The notes under the pieces: model-generated
Told to the model about the DNA's origin: nothing
Databases searched by the model: none
The model's input: the letters and a program-made list of their open reading frames with translations, nothing else
Part shown: in pieces, positions 23,677 to 35,552 of the stretch
Position numbering within the stretch: the first letter of the stretch is position 1
How the letters are laid out: each line of letters starts with the position of its first letter
Translations under genes and position numbers: made by a program
NCBI GenBank assembly: GCA_037043015.1
Contig: CM073327.1
Location: forward strand, 10,770,727 to 10,834,726
DNA length: 64,000 bases
Origin: Bryum argenteum
Taxonomy: Eukaryota > Streptophyta > Bryopsida > Bryales > Bryaceae
Reading direction: 5' to 3'

Positions 23677-25107
23677 TACGTGAACATCAACAACTTTTAG
23701 CTCTTCTTGCTTCTTTTCTTGGCCCTTTCATTGGCCTTTCAATGCTCTATTTTTTAAAATTTATTGGTTTGACATTCCTCGCGTTGCTCAAAAGCAACTT
23801 GGACACATGAGTTTTTATTCATTGAAAGTCAAAATTCTATATTTTGTATTATCCAACGAAGGGTGGTGATTCTTTGGTTGTTTGCTCGAATGACTTCTAG
23901 AACAATAAAAAACTTGTCTATGTCTTGTACTTCATTCTCCTAATCTAGCAACCGTGCATGGAATTCTAGATCAATAAAATATCATCTCGGATGCATTACA
24001 TATCCTTTTCTTCCCATTCAGATAATCTATGTAGTAGTGAGTTTTTTGTCGTTTGTAATCTACATTTGCTCTCTCCCTATCTTCATCAATTGAAGGTGAA
24101 TTGGAGGCAAGCGCTCTTGGCTATATTTCCTTCTACTATCCCTATTGTCTTACTTTTCTATGTGCGAAGCCAAGTCTTAAATTAAGTCTCGAGTCATGTC
24201 TAGAGCTTGTATTCTTTTTGTAGCTACTAATGCTAGCTCCCTTTTGAGTTAGAGTAGTCTTGCCTTTGCCACATGCACATGTTGTGACTGTCCATTGTAA
24301 CTTCTAAATTGGGGTTACTTGCATCATTGCAAGCTTTATTTCTGTCACCCTTGCTAATCTCCTTACTCTCTCCTCTTTCTTCGTTAATATGCTTAAATCT
24401 TATTATAGGTGTCAAATTATTTAGAGCACCTTGAGGATCCAACAACCAAATGTCAATATATCAAAATTCAGCCTTGATGTAGTTTGAAGTTAGACCATAT
24501 GGCAAGGCTTTCGAAGCCTATATAAAATTTTCCCTTATTGACCCGCTTGTTCTTATCTTCAAGAGTCCAATAAATATGATAATTTCACAAATATGTCTTG
24601 AAAGGCTCCAATAAACATCAAGAGGTTGTAGCGCTCCTTATGTTTTTGGAAGCTTGAATCTTCAAAATTGCAATTTACTACCTCAATATACTTCCCGGGG
24701 TGAGAACCAAATTTTAACTTGTTTGAGTTTCTAACCGTAAGATCTTGTACCTAAGCCTATGTTAGGTGAACACTACAAAAATTGACGGATAGATGTATAT
24801 CATTTGCAAGATCGTAACACCCAAAGTTGTGCAATAGTTTGTTTAAGCATTACTCAGGAGGCATTGTCTCCATGGTGCAAAGGGAGACTTGATGATTTTT
24901 ACCCCAAACATCATGGCCATATTCTTTCTCCATTGAGATAATTTAGTTGAGTACGCTCATGCAAATTTTTTAAGACTCAACTCCCTTTTCGAACCTTCAT
25001 GCAAATTTATTTTTATGGGAAGGTATAGAAAAGACAATTTGGTAAGACATGCATCCTGTTACCCATATTTGGTTCATGGAAAATATAAATAGTGAATAGA
25101 TACCTTA
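23677..25107. other. AT-rich repeat-derived DNA, no gene
   Basis: Part of this (about 24660-24900) resembles the interior of the ACCCCTAAAGATCC MITE family, with AACCGTAAGATCTTGTACCT and GATCGTAACACCCAAAGTT. It is therefore a decayed copy. Confidence 0.5.
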
Positions 25108-25370
25108 ACCCCTAAACGACCACGGCCACCGATTCGGCTTTTATCGTCAAGGCAAAACAAAATCTACAGTCAACTTCAAATGTTATGATCTCACATCTAA
25201 TGATGATCCAACGGTTGAAAATTTCCACACTACTACCTATGATAGTCTACTTCAAGATCCTACGGTTGAAATTATCAAAAATTTCCAAAAATATTGAACA
25301 TACCCCCATTAGTACATAGTGGTCAGTGTTGGGATTTCAAGCTCCCAAAACATCGTGGATCTTTAGGGGT
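25108..25370. mobile_element. MITE of the ACCCCTAAAGG family, 263 bp
   Basis: The left end is TA|ACCCCTAAACGACC and the right end is GATCTTTAGGGGT|TA. Inverted ends flanked by TA, plus an internal CAAGCTCCCAAAA stretch near the right end, tie it to the longer copies. A second family right end lies at 25771-25779 (TATAGGGGT|TA), so two copies probably overlap here. Confidence 0.65.
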
Positions 25371-26247
25371 TAAATGGATTCTTCAATCTCAAACTTTGAT
25401 AGAAAAAGTTGTAAAAATATAGAAACATGTAAATTTTTCTTCTGTAGTTTCGGATGCTGCCTTTACTAATTTGATAAATTGTTGAAGCTGGTGTATTGGA
25501 AATTTGTGGAATGTTGGATCGAGAACATGGTACGAAAAAAAAGTTGACAATATCTCAAATTCTCGATATGATTTTTTGGATTTTTTTTCTACCCTAGTTG
25601 GACCCCAAAACAATAATTTGCAATTTATAGTTTTTAAAAATTAAATTTGACTTCACAATTTTTTTCACACACCTTGTAGTATAGGGAAAATAAGTAGAAA
25701 TTATAAGAAAGAAAACCCCTCCGTCTAGGCTGTTCAAAATAGCAAAAATCCATGTTGATCCTCTTGGATTTATAGGGGTTAAAACAACAAGTGCTCATTG
25801 TTTTTGACTTACTTATTGGCGTGCCTAAAGACTCTTTGTCACGTGTGCTATACACCTTTTGGATAAGTAGCCGGTCATCTATGCACTTTGCCGAATACGC
25901 ATAGCTTCTCTGTGCTTACACCCATAAGTACTTGGAAATGCTTCCATAGAGTGTATAGATGGTCTTTCTCGATTTGCTAAAACGGCGCCTCTATCTCTCC
26001 TACCAACTTGGACGTTGCACTTATTGCAATTCCAAATATGCCATGGTGGATATCTATAGGTCCTCTACAAATACCCTAAATTGGAGTATAATAATTCTGC
26101 AGATGTAGGACAAAAACTACGAGCTCTAGCAACCTCTTATCCTTGGCATTTTCTAATTATGGCTATGTCTTACTATCTAATCCAAAATTAACCCAACCAT
26201 TCTTTGTGAGGCATTCAAGTGGCACTCCATAGACTTCTCTTATTTTA

Positions 26248-26827
26248 ACCCCTAAAGATCCTTGGGTGTTTTTGGGAGCTTAAAACCTCAAAACTCCAAT
26301 TCTCTACCTCTATGCACTTCAAGGGGTGCGAAACAATTTTTTTATTCTTTTCTTAACTTCCAACCGTAAGATCTTGTACCTAAGCCAATTCTCAGTATCT
26401 GATATAAAAATTGACCGTTGGATGTTTACCATTTGCGAAATTATAACATCCAAAGTTTGTCTACGAAGTTTTTTTGGGCATTGTTGAGATTATTTTTGAC
26501 ACTTTTGGAGGCTGCCCTTGTAAAATTGGTACACTTTTTGACTTGGGGCCCTTTGGAACTTAAGTAGTGATTTGGTCATGAACATATTTCCAAAAAAAAA
26601 TTTCAAAAAAATACTAAATTTAAACTGCCCTAGTTCGGCTCGCAAACCAAGAATTGTTGTAGAAGACTCAAAAATTGGAATTTGGCTTTGTAAATTTTAC
26701 CACATACACTTTGCAGTATAGGGAGCACCCATTACAAAATTTAGGCAAAAATATTACTTTTAACCTATTCATCTAAGCTGCCCAAAATAGCAAAAGCCCG
26801 ATTTGGTCCTCTTGGATCTTTAGGGGT
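26248..26827. mobile_element. MITE of the ACCCCTAAAGG family, long form, 580 bp
   Basis: The ends are TA|ACCCCTAAAGATCC and GGATCTTTAGGGGT|TA, perfect inverted repeats of 14 bp with TA on each side, the target of Tc1/mariner transposons. Internal landmarks are GGGAGCTTAAAACCTCAAAA, AACCGTAAGATCTTGTACCT, and CGGCTCGCAAACCAAGAATT. The same landmarks occur inverted in the 578-bp copy at 53297-53874. No coding capacity is present. Confidence 0.85.
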
Positions 26828-26898
26828 TAAGTAGCTTGTGTAACTTCAACGCAAACAAATGTTAGGGTAATCGGGTGACATAGGTCATATCAAGAAAG

Positions 26899-26900
<2 letters not shown>

Positions 26901-26941
<41 letters not shown>
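26901..26941. repeat. Poly(A) tract, 41 bp
   Basis: Pure A run about 50 bp before the left LTR of the second Copia element. Confidence 0.95.
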
Positions 26942-26944
<3 letters not shown>

Positions 26945-27804
26945 TTTGTTCTTAATTTTTTTCCCAAAAGTCCAGATACGCCTTGTCTTTAATGTTTCGT
27001 ATTGGAGAATTACATAACAACACACTAAACTCAAGTACTCAACACGTGGCTGATACAAGAAGAACTTGAATACAGGTGCAAGCAATCATCAAAAGGTTAC
27101 GCATAAGAAATGATCAAGATGACTATTTGAACATTTTTTGGTCTTGTTAGTGCCGTTGTGTTCTCTGTGTAGAATGTAGTTGTTGTCTTGTTAGCTAGAG
27201 CATCTACTGAACTATGGTGTTAAGGAGCATGTATAGAGCTCTCACTGGTAGTATGCATTAAGAAGAGCATAGTGTTTGTTTGAGATTGCTTGTAAAGTGG
27301 CATGTAATAGAATATTGTTCTTGCTTCCCAAGTGTATACACTAGTGTTTACTACTACGTCGGGTGTCGTAGCATCATTGAGTCATTTAGTAGGTTATGGG
27401 CCTTTATGCTTTCTTTATATTGTGTCATCTCTTATTGTATTGAACGAAGTACATTCTGCGTTGATTTATCTTTCTGAATATTAGTTCTTATACGTATCTA
27501 TCATGGCTCACAGCAGTCTTGAGTATTTAGGCTCAATATCTTGTTTCAAGGGATCCAACTTCTATCTCTGGAAGTTCCAGATTTGTGCTATACTCCTTAG
27601 GCGACATCTCATGGAGGTTGTGGCTGGCACCGAGGCTAAGTTTGCAGAGAGAGCACCTGTATGAGTTGTCTTACTTCTAAAGAGGTTTGAGACTCACTCA
27701 ATCTATACCATACCTTGGACAATAGATATAGCTTATAGCAAGATTTTGATTGATGCACGATAGCTGAGAATGAGAGTGTCGCTAGTTTTCTTGGTTGTCT
27801 ACAG

Positions 27805-28164
27805 TTGATTGCCACTTTGTTAGAAAATGGAGGTAAAAAGACGTTTAATAAGGAGATAGCGGTGTCGAATATTCTCTATAACCTTCCAAGCTTGTTTGAT
27901 ATGGTTACTCTCACCTGGAGGATGCAACCAGATGCCTTGAAGACGCTCTTTAATCTGACCCTTCACATTCTTCAGACTAAGGGCACGCTAAAGACGTGTG
28001 CACATGCGAGTGTTGCTACAGCCACAACGTACAATGCTTCCACGAAAGGCGAGAAATTGGAATATACTTCAGAAGACGGTGTTGCACAACGCAAGGAGAT
28101 TGAAGAACACAAGAAGCACAATTCTTGCTGGAAGTGTGGAGACGGTAGACTTTGGGCTTGTTAA
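27805..28164 (+). pseudogene. Copia gag remnant
   Basis: This open stretch of 119 codons contains the gag polyprotein middle region (NILYNLPSLFDMVTLTWRM) and the start of a CCHC knuckle (CWKCGDG) interrupted by a stop. The upstream part from 27504 has several stops. It cannot produce functional gag. Confidence 0.75.
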
Positions 28165-28288
28165 TGCACAACATCAGAAAAGGTTGTGAAGAGGTATCAA
28201 GATGCTAAGGCCGCCGAGAAGAATCTAGGTGGTAAAGGAAAGACTGAAGGTTACAAGGGGTTTGTAGCCAGTAATATCAATCAAAGAA

Positions 28289-28335
28289 GTTCTGGTGCTT
28301 GTGAACCCTAGTTCTGGTGCTTGTGAACCCTAGTT
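28289..28335 (+). repeat. Short tandem duplication inside the Copia relic
   Basis: The block GTTCTGGTGCTTGTGAACCC plus TA is repeated twice in tandem, between the gag and protease remnants. Confidence 0.8.
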
Positions 28336-30189
28336 CTAGACTTCTAGTATGCTGACAACAGGTGTGCAGAGTGCATGACTGAGACACAATTCTTCTCCAC
28401 ATACAGAGATTTATCAGTGGATCATCGTCCCGTAGAAGGCATTGGAGGTGTACTGTTGCAAACTGTTGGGATTGGCAACATCAAAACCAAGATCAAAGAA
28501 GCGGAAGTGTACACATTTGGGGTCCCGAAAGAAGTTGTGCATGTCCCCAATCTATGCCAAAAAAACATTCTCTACATATATGGCAACTCAGAATAAGTTA
28601 TTCACACTCCATATGGATATTGGCTGCCAACTGCTCCAAAATGGGAAGGTGATTATGACTAGCACTGCTCACAACGGAATATATCATATGCACTTCGAAG
28701 CACTTCCGCGAGAAGACACGATCACTATCAATTCGGCAAGCACCATCCGTGTTCCTACTGGTGCTAAGGGATGTCACTCTCTTAAAATATTGCATCATAG
28801 GTTTTCACAGGTTAACCATGTGACTATCCAACAAATAGCCTTACAAGGCTTAGTCAATGGTTTAATTTCCAAAGATAAGGATCATAAATTTTGCAAAAGG
28901 TGAGCGTATAAGAAGCAACACAAGAATACCTTTCCAGACAATGAGTTCAAAACACGCTCAGAGTATCCTAGTGATTAGGAGCATACAAATTTATATTTTT
29001 ATGTGGCTCCGTGAACGTCGCTTCAATGAGAGGAGCCTTATACATGTGTTTGTTCAAAAATGAATCATTAGAGTTTAGAGTGATTTGAGTGTCTAAAAAT
29101 AAAACTTGAAATGCTTCAAGCATTCAAATCCTTTGTTGCACAGTTGAAGCATGAGCGAGGACACATGGTGAAGGTGCTTCGCAGCGATCTCGGGACGAAA
29201 TACACGAATGGAGCATTCACCAATTTTCTTGACAAACAAGAGATTCATCACTAATTAACCTTCATATACGGGCCAAGAGAGAATGGTGCCGCTGAGAGGG
29301 TGAGAAGATCGATCATCAAAGCAGTCACGACGATGCTACATACCGCTAATGTTCAAGTCAAGTTTTGGGCCGAAGCAGCCCATACAACACTTTAATTTCT
29401 TAGTCGTACTGCAACTCGCACGCTTGTTAACAGCACACCATACGAGAAGTGGTACAACTCCAAACCATCGGTTGTACACTTGAGAGTGTTTGGATCAAAA
29501 GCATATGTGCATATTTCCAAAAAATTGAGGATGAAGCTCTTTGCTAAGAGCGGAAAGGGAGCCTTTATGGAGTATTCGATGACCAGTAAAGCTTACAGAG
29601 TTTGGGTGAACGACCTTCGTAATTCTATTCAATAGTTACGGTTTAAAGGAGAATCACTCCCTATATTCTCTTCAATCGAACCACCTCCGGCATTTATTCC
29701 AAGGCCTGGTGCTTTCCAACCGCCAATTGTCCCAAGCTTGCCACAACGAGTGGGATTCTCTACGGTCAAACCTATTCTATCGCAAGATGTATTCAGCAGC
29801 CCACTTGTTCACAACTCTCCAAATACTCGTTCAGGGAATTCTAACACATTATAGAATGATACACTCCTACTTTTAAATGGTGTTGATCTAGGAGCGGAAT
29901 CTAGTGACTATGAGTTGGACAATCCTATGACTGCACGACTAGTTAATGAATTCAAAGATGCGGGGATATTAGTTGAAGTATCACAGGCATTGGCTACATG
30001 GCAACATGTAGAAGTACATGTGCTATCATATGCTTCTGGAGTCTTTCATCGCTGATTTTGGCCATAATGAGCTAGTCATACTAGCAACTGAAGTGGCTCC
30101 CACACTTGGAGTTCGTCAACAGCAACCACGAGCTCGCTTTGGAGAATAGATCTATCCAACCAACCGCAATTCCAATACATGTGTAGCTA

Positions 30190-31153
30190 CAATGGACGAG
30201 CTACTAGACAAACCGGAGATCTTTAAAGAAGCGATGCAGTCACTGCAACAAGACCAATGGCTTACAGCAATGTATGAGGAGTATGAGTCCCTCATGGAGA
30301 ATAAGACCTGGATCATTGAAGAGTTACCACCTGGACGAAAGACAATGGAGTGAAGTGGGTCTTCAAGCTACAACTTGGACCACATGGAAAGGTCAATTGT
30401 TCAAAGCTAGACCGCGCCAAAGGCTTTACATAGAAAGTTGAAGTCGACTACAAAAAGACTATTAGCCCAATGGTTAAAATGGGCTCAATCAGAGCTATTT
30501 TGTCGATCAGAGTAGTGAAGGATTTGAACATCCAGCAATTTGACGTACAAATAGTCTTTTTGTACAGAGAGTTGGATGAAGTCATATATATGGACTAGCC
30601 GTTAGGATTTGGAGTAGGTGGAGGAGTTTGTCAACTGAAAAAGGCATTGCACGGGTTGAAATAGTCCCCCCGTGTCTGGAACAAGAAATTTGATGCCTTT
30701 CTACAAAGATATGATCTTATCGTTTCTGATGTTGATTGCTTTGTCTAAGTCAACAAACAAGACCCAAAGCTTATCATATGCGCATGGGTAGATAATGGCA
30801 TTGTTGTTATCACATTGCATGAGTGTATCACAAGCATCAAGGATTACATGAAAAGAGCTTTTCGTATCACAGATGGCTTAGCAGAAGTCTATGTCGAGCT
30901 ACATATAACAAGAGACCGAGAACAACATCTCATTCATCTCGACCAACGTCAGTATCTTGAACGAGTGTTGAAGCGTTTCGGTCATGAGTTTTGCAACCCT
31001 CTTGCACTGCCGACTGATCTAAATAGTCCCGCTCAACTACTCCTCAATGACTTCGTTAAGAACAAGTTGACACCTGCACAGTCAAAAACTACCGTTATAG
31101 AAATTGCGTCGGTTGCTTACAGTGGGCATTGCTTGGCACGAGGTTTGACGTAA
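30190..31153 (+). pseudogene. Copia reverse transcriptase remnant
   Basis: Recognisable segments in order are WLTAMYEEYESL, VKWVFKLQLGPHGKVN, QQFDVQIVFLYRELDE, CQLKKALHGLK and LDQRQYLERVLKRFGHEFCN. They are separated by several stop codons and at least one frame change. The catalytic YVDD motif is replaced by WVDN. This is the relic polymerase of the element and is not functional. Confidence 0.85.
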
Positions 31154-32283
31154 CCTAGGCAGTCAATAATGCTATCGCTTGATTCGACTCCGGAGCTTCA
31201 AAGGCATGACCATTCCTCTTTCATGAAGTAACGCGGTGCGCTAAAGGAGTACGTGTTGAGTCATCACAAGTGCTTAGTGTGCCTAGTGGAAATATTGGAG
31301 AATTTCATAACAACACATTGACCTCAAGTATTCAACACATGGCTGATACGCGAGGATCTTGAATACGGTTACATCTAAGACGTCATCGATGTATCAAATG
31401 TACAGTCCCCTACATATTGCTTACGAATTCTATGCCTCCAGTCCTTGAGCTTCATGTCTTACAGGAGTGGAAAATGGTCTAAAACTCTCAGATTAGAGCA
31501 CCTCTTGCAAAGAAATTTGGTCAACATACTCCTAAGTTTGTCTTATGTGTGGAAATGATAAAGTTTTACATGAAGGCGTGGAGCATTCATTATGGTAATA
31601 AGAATTTCATCACCATCCACCAAATCGCCAAAAAATGTTGCTTTGAAAAGTGGCCACCACCCAAAATCGGACATTACACCTTATCAATATTTTTGGCTGC
31701 AGGCACACACAACCAAGTATGTTTGGTGTCCACAACGCCGCATTGAGCAATTAATGCTCGAATATGTTTTAGACATGTGGATTTTTGAAAAGGAGGCTTA
31801 TGAATGATGAGGAGCATACCCATGCATACACTATTGTATAAATGGTAGTGGCATACAAAGTAGGGATTGTCCATGAGTCATTACAAGTAGTGTGATGTAG
31901 GAGTTGATTTGGGAGTCCTACCTGTGTGGAGAGGTGATTTGATCAAAGATTATTGTTAAGTGAGAGCTGCTTCTCTGAGTTGACTCCAAGCTTGTTCATC
32001 TTTCATGTGAGAGTTCCAGTCTTGTAATTTGTGTGCTCATTGGAAAGCAGAATTCCCTGTTTATTGAGAGTGAGTCTCCCAACCCATTTCATTTTATGGC
32101 AACTGATATGTGAGCATCAATTGAGTATAGATACTTGTGTTAGCATTTGAGTGTGTATTAGGCAAGTGTTTATGAGAACATTTGCACTGTCCGACACTAG
32201 TTGCAATACTATATGCATATCTCAACTAATAAAAAAAAATTCTTTTGAACTAGTTGTTTGAGCCCAGTTTACATCAAAGTTCG

Positions 32284-33297
32284 ATGCGGAAGGGGACACT
32301 TACAAATGAGGAGCGATCACTCATTATTGGAATGCGCCGAGGTGAGATGAGGCTATCTGATATTGCGGAGAAATTGAGCATGCCTCGCTCCACAATTTCA
32401 ACAGTTATCACTAAATGGAAGACATCTGGTTGCATGACAACTCAAAGTGGGGGACACAGATCGTGCAAGTTGTCTCATTGCGCGCTACGCATCTTAACTC
32501 AAGACATCCATCAAGATCCACGTCAACGTCTTGTTAGTCTTTCCGCAAAACATCCGGTACATCACAATACCATGCAAAAATATATACGTAAGCTAGGCTT
32601 TGGAAATTGCATAGCTTCAAGAAAGCCATATCTCAATGTAGTGCATAAAGCAACTAGGTTAGCATTTGCTCGCTAGTATAAGCATTGGACAGAAGAAGTT
32701 TGGTACAAGGTCATTTGGACAGATGAATCGTCATTTGAACTTCAAAAGAATTCTCGACAAATTCAAATATGGCAAAAACCTCATGAAAAGTATTTGGCAG
32801 AATGTTTGGCGCCTACCTTCAAATCTAGAAGAATATCTATGATGGTTTGGGGTGCGTTTACTCGTTTTGACAAATCTCCATTAATTATTATGCCTCAAGG
32901 AGAAAGAAGTGCTGCACATTTTGTAAAAAATGTGTATGAAAGTACTTTGAGCGGGTTTTATTTCATGCACGATAATCCTCATGAGCTCACACTCATGGAT
33001 GATGGAGCTCCTATTCATCGAAGTAAGTTGCCAGAGGAATGGAGACTAGCTCATGTCATGAAGAAGTTGGATTGGCCTCCGTACTCACCTGATCTAAATC
33101 CCATTGAAAACATGTGGAAGATACTTAAAGATCGGCTTTGTTACCACACCATGCCAACAAGTAAGCAAGAATTGATAGAATGCGTTCAACAAGTATGGAA
33201 TGAGGTTCCCTTACAGCAATTGCAACGCCTTATTTCAACCATGCCCAATCGAATTAGAGTAGTGACTTCAGCTAGGGGTGGAAGTACTAGGTGGTAA
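32284..33297 (+). pseudogene. Tc1-like DD34E transposase with one premature stop
   Basis: Cut-and-paste transposase that would bind the terminal repeats and excise the element at TA. The ATG at 32284 (MRKGTLTNEERSLII) gives about 337 codons, a normal Tc1 length. A paired-like helix-turn-helix fills residues about 5-50 (LSDIAEKLSMPRSTIS), followed by a second helix-turn-helix-like region. The catalytic triad is present: Asp in WTDESSF, Asp in LMDDGAPIH, and Glu in SPDLNPIENMW. Exactly 34 residues separate the second Asp (the one before Gly) from the Glu. A single in-frame TAG (32674-32676) lies between the DNA-binding and catalytic halves; the frame is otherwise intact. Either the TAG silences it or the halves are made separately, which I consider unlikely. 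Confidence 0.93.
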
Positions 33298-33367
33298 ATA
33301 GTGTGTAAGGAAATACAAATGCTTATTTACTTTTGACTTTTATATGTATATAGTTTTTGTGATATTA

Positions 33368-33629
33368 ACCCCTAAAGGTCCAAGAAAGCGGAAATCGCTT
33401 TTTGGAATTTCCGCAGGGAGAAAATTCAGCCAACTTTAACCATTATAATCTCAAAATTGGAGAAAAATTAACAGTTCAAATTTGACATTCGAGAAAAGGG
33501 TCAAGTTAACTTCAAGATCCTACAGTTGGATCTTCTAATGAATGCTGAGATTGAGTTTCTTTGCACCTGAAGTAGAAGAAGGTTCTTTTTGATAATTTAA
33601 ACAATTTTGTATCAAGGACCTTTAGGGGT
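33368..33629. mobile_element. Short MITE of the ACCCCTAAAGG family nested in the Tc1 element, 262 bp
   Basis: The ends are TA|ACCCCTAAAGGTCC and GGACCTTTAGGGGT|TA, perfect inverted repeats. The interior (CAAGAAAGCGGAAATCGC, then AACCATTATAATCTCA) matches the copy at 43251-43594. It lies between the transposase stop and the right terminal repeat of the host element. Confidence 0.88.
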
Positions 33630-33776
33630 TAAACTACACTTCTCTAGCATTCCAACGCTCTTTGAAATTCCGAAATCCATCAATTTTTGAGCAAGTTCTC
33701 CCATTCCAAAGTTTTGCAGTTTTTCTACTGTACTTCACTGCCGTTGGAATTCGTAAGCAATATGTAGGGGACTGTA

Positions 33777-35029
33777 CATCTCATCTAAATTGTGTCTGAC
33801 AAAGGAATTTTGTCTATAAGACAACTCTAAATACGACAAAAAAATATATGTCCTTGCTAGAGCTAAAATAGGCAATATGAAGATTGTTGCTTTTCAACTG
33901 CATATTTCAATACTTCGAGTAAAATTTGTGAGTGGAGGTTCTAACATGGGCACATAAACTTCCAAGCTAGAGAAAAATCCTCGCCAAGTAACTGAATGTG
34001 AACAAATGTGGTGAACAACCCATCGGCCAATTTAAATAAAAACTTGTAGTAGTCCAGATCCCCGCAAAATCATACATGAAGTGTACAGATTTCATTCAAC
34101 TTTTGAACATTTTTTTATCAACGACAAAATTCTTTTAAACGGTTTCCACCTCTCTATTCCAAATTGTAATTATAGAGTGCATATTCTAGTGTCATTCAAG
34201 TTATGAGTACACTACCTCAATTTATGTCTTATCAACCCTACAGTAGAAGCACCTATTTTTAGGCACTTGAGGAGTTTACTATTCTTGGAGTGATGGAATG
34301 AGCAACTTACTATTTATCAGAGGTTAGCAAAAGGAAAAACAAAATTTTCCTAATTTAATGGTATGTTTTAGCACCTACAAAATTTGAGGAGTGACTAATA
34401 TACACCTATAATCAATTACCCTACTCCATGTACACCTGAGGTATATGCAATTCCAATCATAATTTCAACAAGAATCTAATGGGGGGCACTCAAAAACAAA
34501 TAAATTTTCTTCTATCAAAAGTTTTAGCTCTTTTAAACTTGTCAGTGCATTTTGGGTTTTAACTCGTCCATCCTCATTTTGAGAACAATAACTTGAATTT
34601 AGCAAACACCACTTCAGCACTTGTGAAGCATTTTCAAAAGATTTCTTCAATTTCATTATCACTTCTAATCCGGAGAATTACAAGAAAATTTGATAAAGAC
34701 AATTGTCATTTATCAAGAGTTTCAGAAACTCAAGGGATTTTTAGAAGTTATTTCTGCACAAGCATGCCACCCTAGGTGAACTCAAGCTGACCTATAAGGA
34801 AGAGTGCTCGAAGTTGGAGCAGTACTAATGATGGAGCTCAAGGCTTCTTCACCCGGAGGTACATAATAGCTTCTTCACTCAACAGTAGCATGTACTCACC
34901 GCAAAACATTTTAGGGTGCAAAAGTAGGGAACCATTTGAAAAACACTTGTGAGACCGTCTTCAACAATTCATAGCAAATTGTAGAAGAGTCCAAAAATCA
35001 TGAATCCACTATGACTATCATTCCACTTA
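33777..35029. other. AT-rich intergenic DNA, no gene
   Basis: No supported coding region. A 65-codon minus frame (34465-34662) has no recognisable domain. Confidence 0.5.
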
Positions 35030-35480
35030 TCAAGGAGAACTGGACGGATGAAGAAGAGAAGTCACTAATAGGGCGAGCGGTTCCTATGCTCATGTTGAAT
35101 AAGCTCACCAAAAAGCCTATATGTTATGCAAAGATAAATAAAGCTATTTAACTCAAAATACAAATTCAAGGATCGTATAATCTCAAAGGGAGCAACAACA
35201 CACTGGGAATTTATCAGCAACAATGAAAATAGCAGCTCTTATATACAGACATGAACAGCAGACTTTTCTTATGCCACAATGTAGCAGGATACATTCATTC
35301 ATTCTTCAACGTTGCCTTATTTCTCTCGTACTTACTTACCTAAGAAAACTGGACGAATAAAAAAACCCTGAGAGAAGGAGAAACTGAAGAAGAAGTCACA
35401 CAAAGAGCAAACGGTTCCTTTGCTCGTGTTGAACAAGCCCACCAAAATACTCTACGTTATGCATAGGTAAACATCCCTAG
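35030..35480. repeat. Direct duplication downstream of the SAP gene
   Basis: About 120 bp at 35030-35150 (GGAGAACTGGACGGATGAAG, GAGCGGTTCCTATGCTC, GTTATGCAAAGATAAAT) recurs diverged at 35345-35480 (GAAAACTGGACGAATAAAA, GCAAACGGTTCCTTTGCTC, GTTATGCATAGGTAAA). The second copy lies in the presumed 3' UTR of the SAP gene. Confidence 0.7.
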
Positions 35481-35552
35481 TTAGTTCGAAGAAAGAGAAA
35501 GAGAAAGAGAAGGAGATAATCGCAACCAACAGTAACTGGCTGGCTTGATCGA

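Larger units (their letters stand above)
26992..31400 (+). mobile_element. Second Ty1/Copia retrotransposon, heavily decayed, with LTR remnants
   Basis: The LTR pair is visible as a direct repeat: TTGGAGAATTACATAACAACAC (27003) against TTGGAGAATTTCATAACAACAC (31293), similar for about 95 bp and each preceded by TG. Gag begins near 27504 (MAHSSLEYLGSISCFKGSNF). A broken zinc knuckle (CWKCGDG) is near 28130 and a pre-integrase HHRFSQVNH near 28795. The integrase has VLRSDLGTKY (about 29170) and ENGAAERVRRS (about 29280). Reverse transcriptase is recognisable from WLTAMYEEYESL (about 30250) to an altered active-site-like WVDNGIVV (about 30790). Stops and frame changes occur throughout. The 3' LTR is cut by the Tc1 element starting at 31403. 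Confidence 0.9.
31403..33774 (+). mobile_element. Tc1/mariner element, 2.37 kb, with 28-bp perfect terminal inverted repeats
   Basis: The left end starts CAGTCCCCTACATATTGC (31403-31430). The right end (33747-33774) is its exact 28-bp reverse complement, ending GGGGACTG. TA lies directly outside each end (31401-31402, 33775-33776), the expected target duplication. The element holds a DD34E transposase ORF with one stop codon and, near its right end, a nested short MITE (33368-33629). It has landed within about 110 bp of the start of the 3' LTR of the second Copia element, so it is younger than that element. Confidence 0.93.

Noticed and set aside
26885..27085. 66-codon minus frame with a phenylalanine run
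   Set aside because: Produced by the 41-bp poly(A) tract.
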